DNA of 64,000 bases from CAZYTM01 sp964649725 (GCA_964649725.1 CAZYTM010000009.1:1-64000); one strand, 5' to 3'. Counted from the first letter of the stretch, positions 17,940 through 26,651 are shown. Notes: a model not told the origin generated them from the letters alone. A program made the numbers and translations.

Positions 17940-19913
17940 TCAGGCAGTTGGGATGAATTTCACCCAGACCTGGTCTGAAGGCCCAATCTTATGCCCCGGA
18001 GGAGGGCTCTGCTCTGCAGCTCTACCACTACCCATCAATTTAACATTAAGGTTTCGTTTCTCCATGACACGTAATACCTGGCGCATGCTCATGCCACGGA
18101 AGTTCGGCATTACCACTCCCTCACCACCTTCGGTGATAACCCCCTCTGCTGCCGCTACCGTTGCTGGAGCAGTTACCTGATTATCCACCATCAACCGCTC
18201 TGTTTTCGGCTTTATCGGTGTGGAAGGTTGTACCTTCAGGTAACAAAGTGACTGACGAGCAATGGCACTGAATGCCGGAGCAGCCACTACTCCGCCATAG
18301 GGGCTGGTCTTTGGTTCATCTATAACCACCAGGATGGTAAGTCGCGGGTTGTCTGCCGGAATAAAGCCGATAAACGAGGCAGTCCGCTTGTCCACAGAAT
18401 AGCCGCGGGTCAATGGATCGACCTTCTGTGCAGTACCCGTCTTGCCAGCCACGCGGAACCCTTCTACCGCAGCACTAGTTCCCGTACCCCCTTCGACGGC
18501 AACGCCTTCCATCATCTTTGCTACGATCTTTGCCGTCTCTGGGCTGATAACCTGCTGCCGTGTCTGCGGTGTTACATGCTGCATCACATTGCCATTATCG
18601 TCTGCAATTTTTTCCACCAGATAAGGTCTCATCAACGAGCCACCGTTTGCTACCGCTGACATTGCCGCGGTAAGCTGGATGGAGGTGGCTGACACACCCT
18701 GACCAAATGAGATCGTTGCCAGATCGACCCCATACCACGACTTCTTGTTGCGCAGATAACCAGTTGCCTCTCCAGGTAGATCTATGCCGCTCTTGTCGCC
18801 AAAGCCAAACGCCTTCAAATATCGGTAGAGCTGATCAGCGCCAAGCCTGGTACCAATCTTGGCTGCGCCGATATTGCTTGAATATTTGAGTATGTCAGCT
18901 ACCTTAAGATAACCGTAGCGATGGGTGTCGTGAATAGTCCGGCCGCCAATATTGTAGTTGCCGTTTTCGCAGTTAAACCCGTCATTAGGCCCGATTACCT
19001 TCTCCTCAAGCGCTGCAGCTACCAGGAATACCTTGAAGGTGGAGCCTGGCTCAAAGCTGTCAGCCACCAGTTTGTTACGTGACTGCTGTGGCCCATACTT
19101 GCTATATGCGTTAGGATTGAACGCCGGGTAGTTAGCCATGGCCAGTATCTTACCGGTCTGCGGCTCCATTACCAGCACCATCCCAGCTTTGGCGCGGCTG
19201 GACAAGACTGCTTTCTCCAGCTCCTTCTCGGCAAGGTACTGGATATTCTTATCCAGGGTAAGAGTTACATTCTGCCCCTTTGAGGAGCGTTTAACCACTT
19301 GACCTTTCTGCGCTATGTCGCGACCCAGGGCATCCCGTTCGGTTACCAGGTAACCGGTATTGCCGAGCAGGGTAGTGTCATATTTCAGCTCGATCCCTTC
19401 CAGCCCTTCAGGGTCGAGACCGGTGAATCCGATGACATGCCCGGCTATCTCGGCATTGGGATAGAAACGTTTGCTCTCCTTGACGAAACATACCCCTTCC
19501 AGCTCCAGCTTCTTTATCCGCTCTACCAGATCAGGTGTTATGCGGCGCTGCAACCAGACAAAGTTCTTGCTGGCAGTCAGTTTCTTTTCCAGACCCTCTT
19601 TGGAAAGACCAAGAAGCGGTGCAAGCCGGGTCGCGGCAACATTTATGTCCTCAATATTGCGTGGCTCGGCATAACAGGAATCCATCTCCAGAGAGACAGC
19701 TAGCGCTGCATTGTTGCGGTCATAGATAGCTCCCCGCGCAGGAGTCAGCGGGACTACCTTTTGATGCTGTCGTTCAGCCAGCTTAAGAAGCTGGTCACGC
19801 TTGACGACCTGTAGATAGATTGCCCGTGCAGCTACGATCGCGAAGAAGATGGTGAACAGGCCGCCAATCAGGCGGATACGAACCCTGGCCCATTTCTCCT
19901 GGCGGTCAGTCAT
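17940..19913 (-). CDS. ftsI: Septal transpeptidase FtsI/PBP3 with PASTA domain
   Basis: 657 residues. One N-terminal membrane helix (about 13-33), PBP dimerisation domain, then the transpeptidase with the three active-site motifs: SxxK in EPGSTFK near residue 292, SxN in YSSN near 345, and KTG in AGKTGTAQK near 490. A C-terminal PASTA domain begins at about 595 (VVMPNFRGMSMRQVL) after an Ala/Val/Thr linker; enteric FtsI lacks this. Cross-links septal peptidoglycan with FtsW. Overlaps ftsL by 4 bp. Confidence 0.95.
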   Translation of the reverse strand: MTDRQEKWARVRIRLIGGLFTIFFAIVAARAIYLQVVKRDQLLKLAERQHQKVVPLTPARGAIYDRNNAALAVSLEMDSCYAEPRNIEDINVAATRLAPLLGLSKEGLEKKLTASKNFVWLQRRITPDLVERIKKLELEGVCFVKESKRFYPNAEIAGHVIGFTGLDPEGLEGIELKYDTTLLGNTGYLVTERDALGRDIAQKGQVVKRSSKGQNVTLTLDKNIQYLAEKELEKAVLSSRAKAGMVLVMEPQTGKILAMANYPAFNPNAYSKYGPQQSRNKLVADSFEPGSTFKVFLVAAALEEKVIGPNDGFNCENGNYNIGGRTIHDTHRYGYLKVADILKYSSNIGAAKIGTRLGADQLYRYLKAFGFGDKSGIDLPGEATGYLRNKKSWYGVDLATISFGQGVSATSIQLTAAMSAVANGGSLMRPYLVEKIADDNGNVMQHVTPQTRQQVISPETAKIVAKMMEGVAVEGGTGTSAAVEGFRVAGKTGTAQKVDPLTRGYSVDKRTASFIGFIPADNPRLTILVVIDEPKTSPYGGVVAAPAFSAIARQSLCYLKVQPSTPIKPKTERLMVDNQVTAPATVAAAEGVITEGGEGVVMPNFRGMSMRQVLRVMEKRNLNVKLMGSGRAAEQSPPPGHKIGPSDQVWVKFIPTA

Positions 19914-20245
19914 CGCACAGTGACCACTTGCTGATCGGTAGGTAGCGCCATACCGAGAGTCCCCTTGGCAAGGGCCTCGATACGGGCCGGTGTTTTGAGT
20001 GAGGCGACTTCAACTTTAAGTCGATTATGCTCCTGCTCCTGCTCTTTCATCTGCCGTTTAACATCTGAAATCCGCAGGTTAAGGTCGATCACCTTGGCCC
20101 TGGACCAGACATGAAAGATAGAGACCAGAGTGAGCAGCAACATGATTATGATGAGTGGAGTAAAGAGATTCCAGCGCTGGCTGTGTACAGCTTCAAAGCG
20201 TCGCGGTGCCGCCAGCTTGCTGTAAATTGTTTTGGCATTGGCCAT
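19910..20245 (-). CDS. ftsL: Cell division protein FtsL
   Basis: 111 residues. A short cytoplasmic tail, one hydrophobic helix (LFTPLIIIMLLLTLVSIFHVW) and a periplasmic coiled coil with heptad-like leucines (VIDLNLRISDVKRQMKEQEQEHNRLKV shortened here to its pattern). It belongs to the FtsQLB complex. Assignment rests mainly on topology and position between rsmH (16 bp) and ftsI, as FtsL sequence is poorly conserved. Confidence 0.85.
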   Translation of the reverse strand: MANAKTIYSKLAAPRRFEAVHSQRWNLFTPLIIIMLLLTLVSIFHVWSRAKVIDLNLRISDVKRQMKEQEQEHNRLKVEVASLKTPARIEALAKGTLGMALPTDQQVVTVR

Positions 20246-20261
20246 GGAGGGCCTCCTCGCG

Positions 20262-21197
20262 CTAAAGCTTTTCCGCTGCCCGCAGCCTGGCGCTACGCGC
20301 TCGCGGGTTTTCGTCTACTTCTGCAACTCCTGCCATGACAGGCCGGTTTGTAAGTATCTGTAGCTCCGGTGACCGGCCGCATATGCACTGGGGCAGGTTT
20401 TTCGGACAGTTACATGGATTTGCCAGATCCCGGAAGATATTCTTGACAATTCTATCTTCCAGGGAGTGAAACGATATTACCACGGCCCGCCCACCTTTGC
20501 GGAGAAGCTTGAGACCATTTTCGAGCCCGTTTTTCAGGCTGTCCAATTCATTGTTCACGGCAATGCGCAATGACTGAAAGGTACGAGTCGCCGGATGAAG
20601 CCGTTCTTCCCATTTCGCCTTGGGAACTGCCCCCTTGACTATATCCACCAGCTGGGCGGTGCTGACCAGCGGGGCAATCTCTCTGGCTTGAACAATATGC
20701 GTGGCAATCCTTGCTGCCCAACGCTCATCGCCATACTCTCTGATGATTCGAGCCAGTTCAGCTTGGGAAAGACCATTCACCAGGTCTGCAGCAGTAGGCC
20801 CTTTACTGGTATCCATCCGCATGTCGAGCGGAGCGTCTTGCTGGAAGCTGAACCCCCGCTCTGCAGTATCTAACTGGTGGGATGAGACCCCGAGATCAAG
20901 AAGCAGACCGTCAATTTCGGTAATGCCGATGCTGGCGAGATCACCAGACATGCCGGCAAAATTGTCGTGAATCAGTTGCACCCTGTCACCAAAAGTTGCC
21001 AGCCGTTTTGCGGCAGCAGCCAGCGCCTGCTGATCCCGGTCAAAACCATATAACTTCCCTGCCGGTGCCGAAGCACGGAGGATTTGTTCAGCATGACCGG
21101 CCCCACCGATAGTACCGTCTACATATATACCGGCAGAGCGTGGTGCAAGATATGCCAGCACTTCAGTTGCCAGGACCGGGACGTGGCGAAAAGCCAC
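20262..21197 (-). CDS. rsmH: 16S rRNA m4C1402 methyltransferase RsmH
   Basis: 311 residues. SAM-dependent N4-methylation of C1402 of 16S rRNA (old name MraW). Motifs: HVPVLATEVL at the start, YVDGTIGGAGHAEQIL (SAM site), LLDLGVSSHQLD, GFSFQQDAPLDMRMD, and the C-terminal ISFHSLEDRIVK and NPRARSARLRAAE. Starts 2 bp after mraZ. Confidence 0.97.
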   Translation of the reverse strand: MAFRHVPVLATEVLAYLAPRSAGIYVDGTIGGAGHAEQILRASAPAGKLYGFDRDQQALAAAAKRLATFGDRVQLIHDNFAGMSGDLASIGITEIDGLLLDLGVSSHQLDTAERGFSFQQDAPLDMRMDTSKGPTAADLVNGLSQAELARIIREYGDERWAARIATHIVQAREIAPLVSTAQLVDIVKGAVPKAKWEERLHPATRTFQSLRIAVNNELDSLKNGLENGLKLLRKGGRAVVISFHSLEDRIVKNIFRDLANPCNCPKNLPQCICGRSPELQILTNRPVMAGVAEVDENPRARSARLRAAEKL

Positions 21198-21199
21198 GG

Positions 21200-21676
21200 T
21201 TAAAGACCCAGCTCGGCCAGTGCCTGGGTGTCAGCAGGGAAATCTTTCTCCGCCTGGCGACAGACTTCATCCCAACTTGACTGGTTCCAAACCTCGATCT
21301 TCCGCTGGGTGCCGACAAAAACGATCTCCCGCTCCAGCGAAGCGTAATCGCGCAAAGTTGGCGGAATCAACATCCGGCCCTGCTTGTCAGCAGTACATTC
21401 AACCCCCGGCGCCAATATCAGCCGGCGGATGCTGTTCAGCTGGGCAGCGGTCAAACCGCTCCCCCCCTTCTCTATCTTCTCCTGCAGTGACTGCCACTCC
21501 TTGTATGGATATAGCGACAGACCACGGCCAACCTGCCCGTTACCGATCTCGACCGGACACTTGGTAATGACGAAACGTTCGTCGCCGAAGATCTCGACAA
21601 ATGCTTCCCGAAGTTTGACCGGAAAGCTGGTCCGCCCCTTGGCATCTATGGATGTGTAATGTTCACCACTAAACAT
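21200..21676 (-). CDS. mraZ: Transcriptional regulator MraZ
   Basis: 158 residues from the ATG at 21676 (MFSGEHYTSIDAKGRTSFP). A GTG at 21700 would add eight residues, but it lies inside the predicted MraZ operator boxes and the family usually begins with MF.GE, so the ATG is preferred. The protein has two AbrB-like swapped-hairpin DNA-binding domains (DAKGRTSFPVKLREAF and DKQGRMLIPPTLRDYA). MraZ is known to bind repeats upstream of itself and repress the dcw operon. First gene of the cluster. Confidence 0.93.
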   Translation of the reverse strand: MFSGEHYTSIDAKGRTSFPVKLREAFVEIFGDERFVITKCPVEIGNGQVGRGLSLYPYKEWQSLQEKIEKGGSGLTAAQLNSIRRLILAPGVECTADKQGRMLIPPTLRDYASLEREIVFVGTQRKIEVWNQSSWDEVCRQAEKDFPADTQALAELGL

Positions 21677-21696
21677 GCGATATCCGGTACTATTGT

Positions 21697-21720
21697 CCAC
21701 AAATTACCACTTTTTACCAC
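21697..21720 (-). promoter_or_regulatory. MraZ boxes (three direct GTGG repeats)
   Basis: On the minus strand GTGG occurs at 21720-21717, 21710-21707 and 21700-21697, exactly 10 bp apart, each preceded by an A/T-rich pair. This matches the known architecture of MraZ operators (three or more GTGG-type repeats with 10-bp phasing). The boxes lie between the -10 element and the mraZ start, so bound MraZ would block early transcription. Confidence 0.75.
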
Positions 21721-21731
21721 TTTGTGGGAAA

Positions 21732-21760
21732 ACTATACTTCGGGCAAGGTAATCTGTCAA
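21732..21760 (-). promoter_or_regulatory. dcw operon promoter
   Basis: Sigma70-type elements on the minus strand: TTGACA (21760-21755), 17-bp spacer, TATAGT (21737-21732). Predicted start of transcription near 21725, just ahead of the MraZ boxes. Near-consensus match and position make this a strong call. Confidence 0.8.
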
Positions 21761-21840
21761 GGTAAAATTGTTACTGGAATGTTGTTTTTTTTGCCGGATA
21801 ATCGGGGGGTTAATAGAGATTAAAGGAATGCTGCCGGTAA

Positions 21841-21872
21841 ATTCAAGATGCAGCCGTTGCTGCATCTTGAAT
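21841..21872 (-). terminator. Hairpin terminator after the alpha-amylase gene
   Basis: A perfect 14-bp stem (21841-21854 with 21859-21872) with a 4-nt loop lies 53 bp past the amylase stop and before the dcw promoter. The tail is only modestly T-rich (TTTACC), so termination may be partial; the position supports the call. Confidence 0.6.
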
Positions 21873-21924
21873 CAATTTATAACCATCTGATATTACAACA
21901 CCTTCCTGCCTGCTGCCAATTTAA

Positions 21925-23250
21925 TCAAACACCATAAACCACATAACCTCGCGGCGGCACCGTCACTTCGCACCATCCACCGGCATCCGGAGTAATATCA
22001 GGCGGGGTCAACTCTACATCTTTGCCCCGCCAGGCCAGTGACTGCAGAGTATTACCCCGCAAAGAGGTAGATACCCACTGTTTCAATACGTTACCGGAGT
22101 TATTCAGGGCAAAGAGCAGCCCGGATTGACTGTCGTTACCAGTTCGTTCCATAATATAGAGGATGTCGTCAACATAGAGAAAATTGGTACCGCCACCGGC
22201 ATGACTCTCATGCACCCTGACCAGTCGCTCAATGCCGCTCGGTTTAGCCGTTTCTGCCAGGCCGTAGGTGAAATAGTCTTTCCAGAAGACGCAGGGGTAC
22301 CCCTCATGGGTTAGGATATAGGCATAGGCCAGCATCTTGTCATTGACCAGGCAATCATTGCCGGAGAAGTCGTGGTTATCGACAAAGGTGACCGCTTCAA
22401 ACGGCCGTTCCCGCATCAAAACCCCACCTTCGGCCAGAGTCTTGAGACTGAATCCATAGTTATCGCACAGCTCCTTCAATCTATAGCGGAGCGGAAAGTC
22501 AAAGGCACAGACCCAGTTTTGCGCCCAACGGTTGACCGAATCAAGCCAGTTGTCGATGAAGTAATCTCCGGCCCAGCATTCGCCGACACCGAAAATTTCT
22601 ACCTGCTGGCCATCCCTGACATATTGCCGATCGTGAATGGCTCTAACGATCCAGGCGCCAAAACCCTTGACAAAGTCGTAGCGAAAGCCGTCAAAACCTA
22701 TCTCTTCGACAAGCCATTTGGCATGGTTGAGGATATTGGTAGAGACTCGCGGGTTTATGTGACAGAGATCCGGCATGCTGCCAAATCTGACGAAATCCAG
22801 TTCCTGGTATGGCGAAGGATTGAAGCAGGTCCAGTCGCGGGTAAACTTGCCACTTTTGGGGGTAAACTTTGTCCACCAGTTTTTCAGGGCAATCGGATTA
22901 TACTCCTCACCATCGGCACCATTGTTGTGGTTGAGAATGAGGTCGGCATAGGCTTTCATGTTGCGTTGATGGATCCCCTGAATAAGCCCTTTAAGTTCAT
23001 CTTCTGACCCGAACCAGGTCTTTACCGACCCTTTCTGCTCAAAACTCCCCAAATCGTAATAATCATAAACATCGTACCCCATCGACATGCCGCCAATATT
23101 TGCACCCTTACTTGCCGGAGGCAACCAGAGCGCAGTGAAACCTGCCCCTGCCAACTCGTCCAGTTTGCCGGCGATAAAATTCCACCATGCAAACTCCTGC
23201 CCCTCATGACGCGGACAATCCCAGTAAAATGCCTGCAGCATGACACCCAT
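21925..23250 (-). CDS. GH13 alpha-amylase
   Basis: 441 residues from the ATG at 23250, which has AGGAGG five bases ahead; a GTG two codons earlier is less likely. No signal peptide, so cytoplasmic. All four GH13 regions are visible: DLILNHN (region I), GFRYDFVKG with the nucleophile Asp (II), FGVGECW with the acid/base Glu (III) and FVDNHD (IV). It should hydrolyse alpha-1,4 glucans, perhaps stored glycogen. A short all-beta C-terminal domain follows the barrel. It lies right behind a terminator-like hairpin with no obvious promoter of its own. Confidence 0.92.
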   Translation of the reverse strand: MGVMLQAFYWDCPRHEGQEFAWWNFIAGKLDELAGAGFTALWLPPASKGANIGGMSMGYDVYDYYDLGSFEQKGSVKTWFGSEDELKGLIQGIHQRNMKAYADLILNHNNGADGEEYNPIALKNWWTKFTPKSGKFTRDWTCFNPSPYQELDFVRFGSMPDLCHINPRVSTNILNHAKWLVEEIGFDGFRYDFVKGFGAWIVRAIHDRQYVRDGQQVEIFGVGECWAGDYFIDNWLDSVNRWAQNWVCAFDFPLRYRLKELCDNYGFSLKTLAEGGVLMRERPFEAVTFVDNHDFSGNDCLVNDKMLAYAYILTHEGYPCVFWKDYFTYGLAETAKPSGIERLVRVHESHAGGGTNFLYVDDILYIMERTGNDSQSGLLFALNNSGNVLKQWVSTSLRGNTLQSLAWRGKDVELTPPDITPDAGGWCEVTVPPRGYVVYGV

Positions 23251-23280
23251 AGCCACCTCCTGGCAGTAAGTTCCACCAAC

Positions 23281-23322
23281 AATAAAAGCCGCCCCATCAG
23301 CCCAATGCTGACCCGAGCGGCC
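23281..23322 (-). terminator. Probable intrinsic terminator between a small gene and the amylase gene
   Basis: On the minus strand GCCGC...TCAGC-loop-GCTGA...GCGGC folds into a broken stem and is followed by TTTTATT. It lies 55 bp past the stop of the 107-residue gene and about 30 bp before the amylase start, so it would reduce read-through into the amylase gene. Confidence 0.5.
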
Positions 23323-23377
23323 TTATCAATAAAGATCCCAACCATCCTGGCAAGCCATATCTTCCTCCTGCTGCCGG

Positions 23378-23701
23378 CTATCTATCCTTCATACGCTCAG
23401 CCAGAGATACCACTTTGGCAACATTACCCTTGACCGCCCCCTCTTCAACCTTATTCTTCGGACTATCTTGCAATGCAACTACTTCTTCAAGACGAACCGG
23501 TGTCCCCCCCATGGTAAAAGGGGCGCCATTCAGCTGACTCTCGTCAAGGATCCATGTGTAGAGTTGTAACGGCACAGTCAATACCAGCAACCTGACCTGC
23601 CACCAGCCAGGCTTTACGTCCGGGGCAACTGCCTCAATCCGGGCGTAAAAAGCTGGCTTAGCGTCGATATATACCAGTACAAGATCTTTGATTGTCGCCA
23701 T
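23378..23701 (-). CDS. Conserved hypothetical protein (107 aa)
   Basis: 107 residues, no signal peptide, no membrane segment. N-terminal half has alternating hydrophobic strands with several aromatic residues (FYARIEAVAPDVKPGWWQV, LQLYTWILDE), the C-terminal quarter is a Lys/Glu-rich helix. I do not recognise a domain with certainty; such small beta-rich proteins are common in Geobacter genomes. It follows the cysteine-cluster gene by 21 bp and is probably cotranscribed with it. Confidence 0.65.
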   Translation of the reverse strand: MATIKDLVLVYIDAKPAFYARIEAVAPDVKPGWWQVRLLVLTVPLQLYTWILDESQLNGAPFTMGGTPVRLEEVVALQDSPKNKVEEGAVKGNVAKVVSLAERMKDR

Positions 23702-23722
23702 AATAGTTCACTTGCCGAAAAT

Positions 23723-24277
23723 TCAAACCCTTCGTAATGATGTGGCCGGACCAGAGGAGTCGACACTCTCAGCAACATGCATAAGCCCCACCCAGAGACG
23801 ACGGCCATACAGCACCTCAAACTGCTGGTAGAGATTTCGGAGATCTCGCTCCCGGTCAAACAGTTCTTGTAAGGCAAGCGGCTCCAAAAGCCCTTCGACC
23901 CTTTCACAATGAAAGATCAAGCAGTTGTAAGGACGATAAGCAGCTGGCATCAGACACCCCTGCTCACCCAGATAAGGGCAATGTCCGGCTCCGAAGTCAG
24001 GTTCTGGCAACTTCTGGTCGTCTGCGAGCATAGTGATGATGTCAAGCAGCGTAACATGATACTTGCCGGCCAGACAACACTCCCCTTTACAGGCAGCACA
24101 GACAGCTGCAGAATCGACCTTTTCGGCAACGGCAAAAAGTGCTCTCTTTGCTGCAGCGATAGCAGCAGCGCCTGCTTTTACCCTGACAAACTGAATCGGG
24201 TCGAGACTCTCTACCTCTTGTCGGATTTCAGCAACAGCAAGATACCATAGTTCACTGTCAGTCATATGCAGATGCAA
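23723..24277 (-). CDS. YkgJ-like cysteine-cluster protein
   Basis: 184 residues. A cysteine set typical of the YkgJ (zinc or iron-sulfur chelating) family is seen: VCAACKGECCLAG near residue 60, then CPYLGEQGCLM, YNCLIFHC further on. The N-terminal third is helical and Ala-rich. The bound metal and function are unknown. The frame begins with two in-frame Met codons four residues apart; either could be the start. It lies 100 bp past the 3' end of rnpB. Confidence 0.75.
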   Translation of the reverse strand: MHLHMTDSELWYLAVAEIRQEVESLDPIQFVRVKAGAAAIAAAKRALFAVAEKVDSAAVCAACKGECCLAGKYHVTLLDIITMLADDQKLPEPDFGAGHCPYLGEQGCLMPAAYRPYNCLIFHCERVEGLLEPLALQELFDRERDLRNLYQQFEVLYGRRLWVGLMHVAESVDSSGPATSLRRV

Positions 24278-24377
24278 CTTATCATCATAAGGTCGTAACT
24301 TGCAGTTAACCGCATTTCACTGCAGCCACAAGGTGAATTTTGCGAATCGTTATAATCTCCTGCGATGCATACATATT

Positions 24378-24751
24378 GGCCGAAGCAGTCCGTAAGCCGG
24401 GTTCTGTTCCCACTACCGGTTACCCGATGGTGGGTGGTGACCATTCCTCTAGGACCGCCGTTACCGACGGCCTCCAGCAGCCAACCCGGAAGCATGGACG
24501 GGCCGTCCTTGACGCTTCCCTATTAGGCCTTGCTCCTGGTGGGGTTTACCTGGCATCCGACGTCACCGCCGGACCCGGTGAGCTCTTACCTCACCCTTTC
24601 ACCCTTACCCGTCTTGACGGGCGGACTTCTCTCTGTGGCACTATCCCTGGGGTCACCCCCGCTGGACGTTATCCAGCACCACGCCCTATGGAGCCCGGAC
24701 TTTCCTCTCCCCGACGCTAGTCAGGCAGCGGTCACCTGTACTGCTTCGGCC
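24378..24751 (-). ncRNA. rnpB: RNase P RNA, bacterial type A
   Basis: About 374 nt on the minus strand. The ends are complementary (GGCCGAAGCAGT at the 5' end, ACTGCTTCGGCC at the 3' end, helix P1-like). The universally conserved GAGAGGAAAGTCCGGGCTCC (CR I), AGAGAAGTCCG, GGTAAACCCCACC with AGCAAGGCC, and the 3' AGAACCCGGCTTACGG block are all present. It matures the 5' ends of tRNAs with the RnpA protein. It starts only 5 bp after the stop of the zinc-ribbon gene. Confidence 0.97.
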
Positions 24752-24755
24752 AAAC

Positions 24756-24783
24756 CTTATCCGTTCTGTGCCTCTAATTTCAA
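24756..24783 (-). promoter_or_regulatory. Candidate rnpB promoter
   Basis: TTGAAA (24783-24778), 16-bp spacer, GATAAG (24761-24756), placing a start at about 24750, which is the first base of the recognisable RNA. The -35 and spacer lie inside the last codons of the upstream gene. Confidence 0.45.
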
Positions 24784-25476
24784 AATTAGCACTCTTTGGC
24801 AGTGTGGACAGGTTATGATCTCATCCCCACGAAACAGGGTGTTATAGACCTGAGGCGGCAAGTTCATATTGCAACCGAGACAGCTGCCATCACGGGCTTC
24901 AACCACTGCAATACCACGCCGCTGTTCACGAAGCATCGTATAACGCCGTAAAAGCGATGACGGCAACCCTTTTGCTGTAGCCTGCCTGGTGGCAGTATCG
25001 GTATTTATGTCATTGTCGAGATGGTCTATCTTTACCTGCACTTCGGCTTTCTGCACAGCTACCTTCTGCTCCAGATCATTCAATTCTTCCTCTTGGCCGG
25101 CAATTGCAGCTTTCAACTCCTCCAGCTGACCAATTTTCTGCAAGACCTGATCTTCCAATTCAATCTTCAGCTTCTTGGCAGTAGATATCTCCTTGGAGAC
25201 AGCCTGGTACTCCTTCTGGGTTTTGATCTCCTTTAATCGCGCTTCTGAACGGGTGATATTTTCACCTTCCGCAGCAAGATTTTCTTCCAGATCCAGCTTC
25301 AGTCTCTCCAACTCTTCAAGTTCGGCATTCTTGAGGGAAATCCCGCTTTGTGCTTCTGCCAACTCATGCTCCAGCGCTGCCATGTCGTTCTGCAGCAGAA
25401 GCTTCTCTCCTTGCAACCCATCGATCCTCAGATCAAGCTCCTGCATTTCGTCAAGCTTTATCAGATTATTCCGCAA
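24757..25476 (-). CDS. C4-type zinc-ribbon coiled-coil protein (COG1579)
   Basis: 239 residues, TTG start at 25476 with AAAGGGG eight bases ahead. Residues 5 to about 170 form a long antiparallel coiled coil rich in Glu, Leu and Lys; the C-terminus has two Cys pairs, CLGCN and CPHC, of a zinc ribbon. Family members (DUF164/COG1579) are widespread and of uncertain function; nucleic-acid or flagellar-chaperone roles have been proposed for relatives. It follows the Nif3-like gene by 36 bp, an arrangement common in related genomes. Confidence 0.85.
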   Translation of the reverse strand: MRNNLIKLDEMQELDLRIDGLQGEKLLLQNDMAALEHELAEAQSGISLKNAELEELERLKLDLEENLAAEGENITRSEARLKEIKTQKEYQAVSKEISTAKKLKIELEDQVLQKIGQLEELKAAIAGQEEELNDLEQKVAVQKAEVQVKIDHLDNDINTDTATRQATAKGLPSSLLRRYTMLREQRRGIAVVEARDGSCLGCNMNLPPQVYNTLFRGDEIITCPHCQRVLILKLEAQNG

Positions 25477-25512
25477 ATCAGTACACCCCTTTCATTTGTG
25501 TCGTTGCTGAGA

Positions 25513-26640
25513 TCAATAAGGTAAAAATATAAATGGATCCTTCTCATCCTGGCAAATATTCACTTCTGCCGTCAGTCCCCGTCTCTCCAATTCCTGCCGC
25601 AAAACCCTGGCAAATCCGGCGACCATTGGCAGCTCGGTAGCAAAATGTCCTGCATCAACAATAGCGAGCCCGGCAGCTTCAGCCTCCCTAGCTTCGTGGT
25701 ATTTAATATCTCCGGTGACGAGAACATCTGCTCCCTGAAACAGAGCTTCTCTTAATAGCGTAGCTCCGCTACCTCCACACAATGCAACCTTGTTCACCTG
25801 TCGGGCCGGATCACCGACGATGCGAATCCCTTTAACACCAAGAAGTTCCCCTACTTCTGCGGCGAACTTACCGAGAGTTCGCCCTGCCGGCAATTTGCCG
25901 ATCCGTCCGAGACCCCCCCGTGAGTCCGCCTTATTCATAAGTTGATAGAGATCAAACGCCGGCTCTTCATAAGGGTGTGCCTTGCGTAATGCATTAAGTG
26001 CTGAAGCCAGCTCCGCCTTGCGCAACATTACCTCGAGTCGAGACTCACCCACCTCTTCTCGTTTGCCAATTTCACCAATATACGGCTGCGCCCCCTGCAA
26101 GGGGCGGTATGTCCCGGTGCCGGCGACCCGGAATGAACAGTCACTGTAGTTGCCTATCGAACTGCAAAATGGTGCCAGTGCAGCAAGCAGTTCTGATTCA
26201 TGGCCAGCTGGCACGAATACAACCAGTTTCAGCAGTAACTCTTTACCACTCTCCTGCAATGGCGCTGTCGATTCAATGCCGAGTCGCTCCGCCAGCAGGT
26301 CATTCATTCCGCCGACTGCTATATCATAATTGGTATGCATGGCGACCAGAGCGATATCATTTTTTATCATGGTGGTAATAATGCTGCCAGTGGCGTCAGA
26401 GGAAGTGATTTTTTTGAGCGGATTAAAGATCAGCGGGTGGTGTGTGACGAGGAGTTGGCAGCGGCTGGTCAGTGCGGCATTGACAGCTTCCCGGCAGGGA
26501 TCCAGGGCCACCATAATCTGGTCGACTGGCGCCCCGGGACTGCCGATCTGTAAACCGACATTATCCCAACTTTCCGCTTCTGCAAACGGAGCAACTTTAT
26601 TAATGATTCCGACTATATCCGACACTTTAGGGGTTATCAT
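25513..26640 (-). CDS. Nif3-like dinuclear metal centre protein
   Basis: 375 residues, the long form with a PII-like insert between the two Nif3 halves (as in Bacillus YqfO). Metal ligands are seen as THHPLIF near residue 66, MHTNYD near 101, and a C-terminal DAGHFATELP; SWDNVGLQIG is the N-terminal signature. Often annotated as GTP cyclohydrolase I type 2, though activity is uncertain. The ATG has no clear Shine-Dalgarno and lies 12 bp from a terminator-like hairpin that follows the tRNA gene. Confidence 0.88.
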   Translation of the reverse strand: MITPKVSDIVGIINKVAPFAEAESWDNVGLQIGSPGAPVDQIMVALDPCREAVNAALTSRCQLLVTHHPLIFNPLKKITSSDATGSIITTMIKNDIALVAMHTNYDIAVGGMNDLLAERLGIESTAPLQESGKELLLKLVVFVPAGHESELLAALAPFCSSIGNYSDCSFRVAGTGTYRPLQGAQPYIGEIGKREEVGESRLEVMLRKAELASALNALRKAHPYEEPAFDLYQLMNKADSRGGLGRIGKLPAGRTLGKFAAEVGELLGVKGIRIVGDPARQVNKVALCGGSGATLLREALFQGADVLVTGDIKYHEAREAEAAGLAIVDAGHFATELPMVAGFARVLRQELERRGLTAEVNICQDEKDPFIFLPY

Positions 26641-26651
26641 GACAGACCAAA

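Noticed and set aside
22372..23007. 211-codon plus-strand frame within the amylase gene
   Set aside because: Antisense of the catalytic region of GH13; no ribosome site or recognisable domain.
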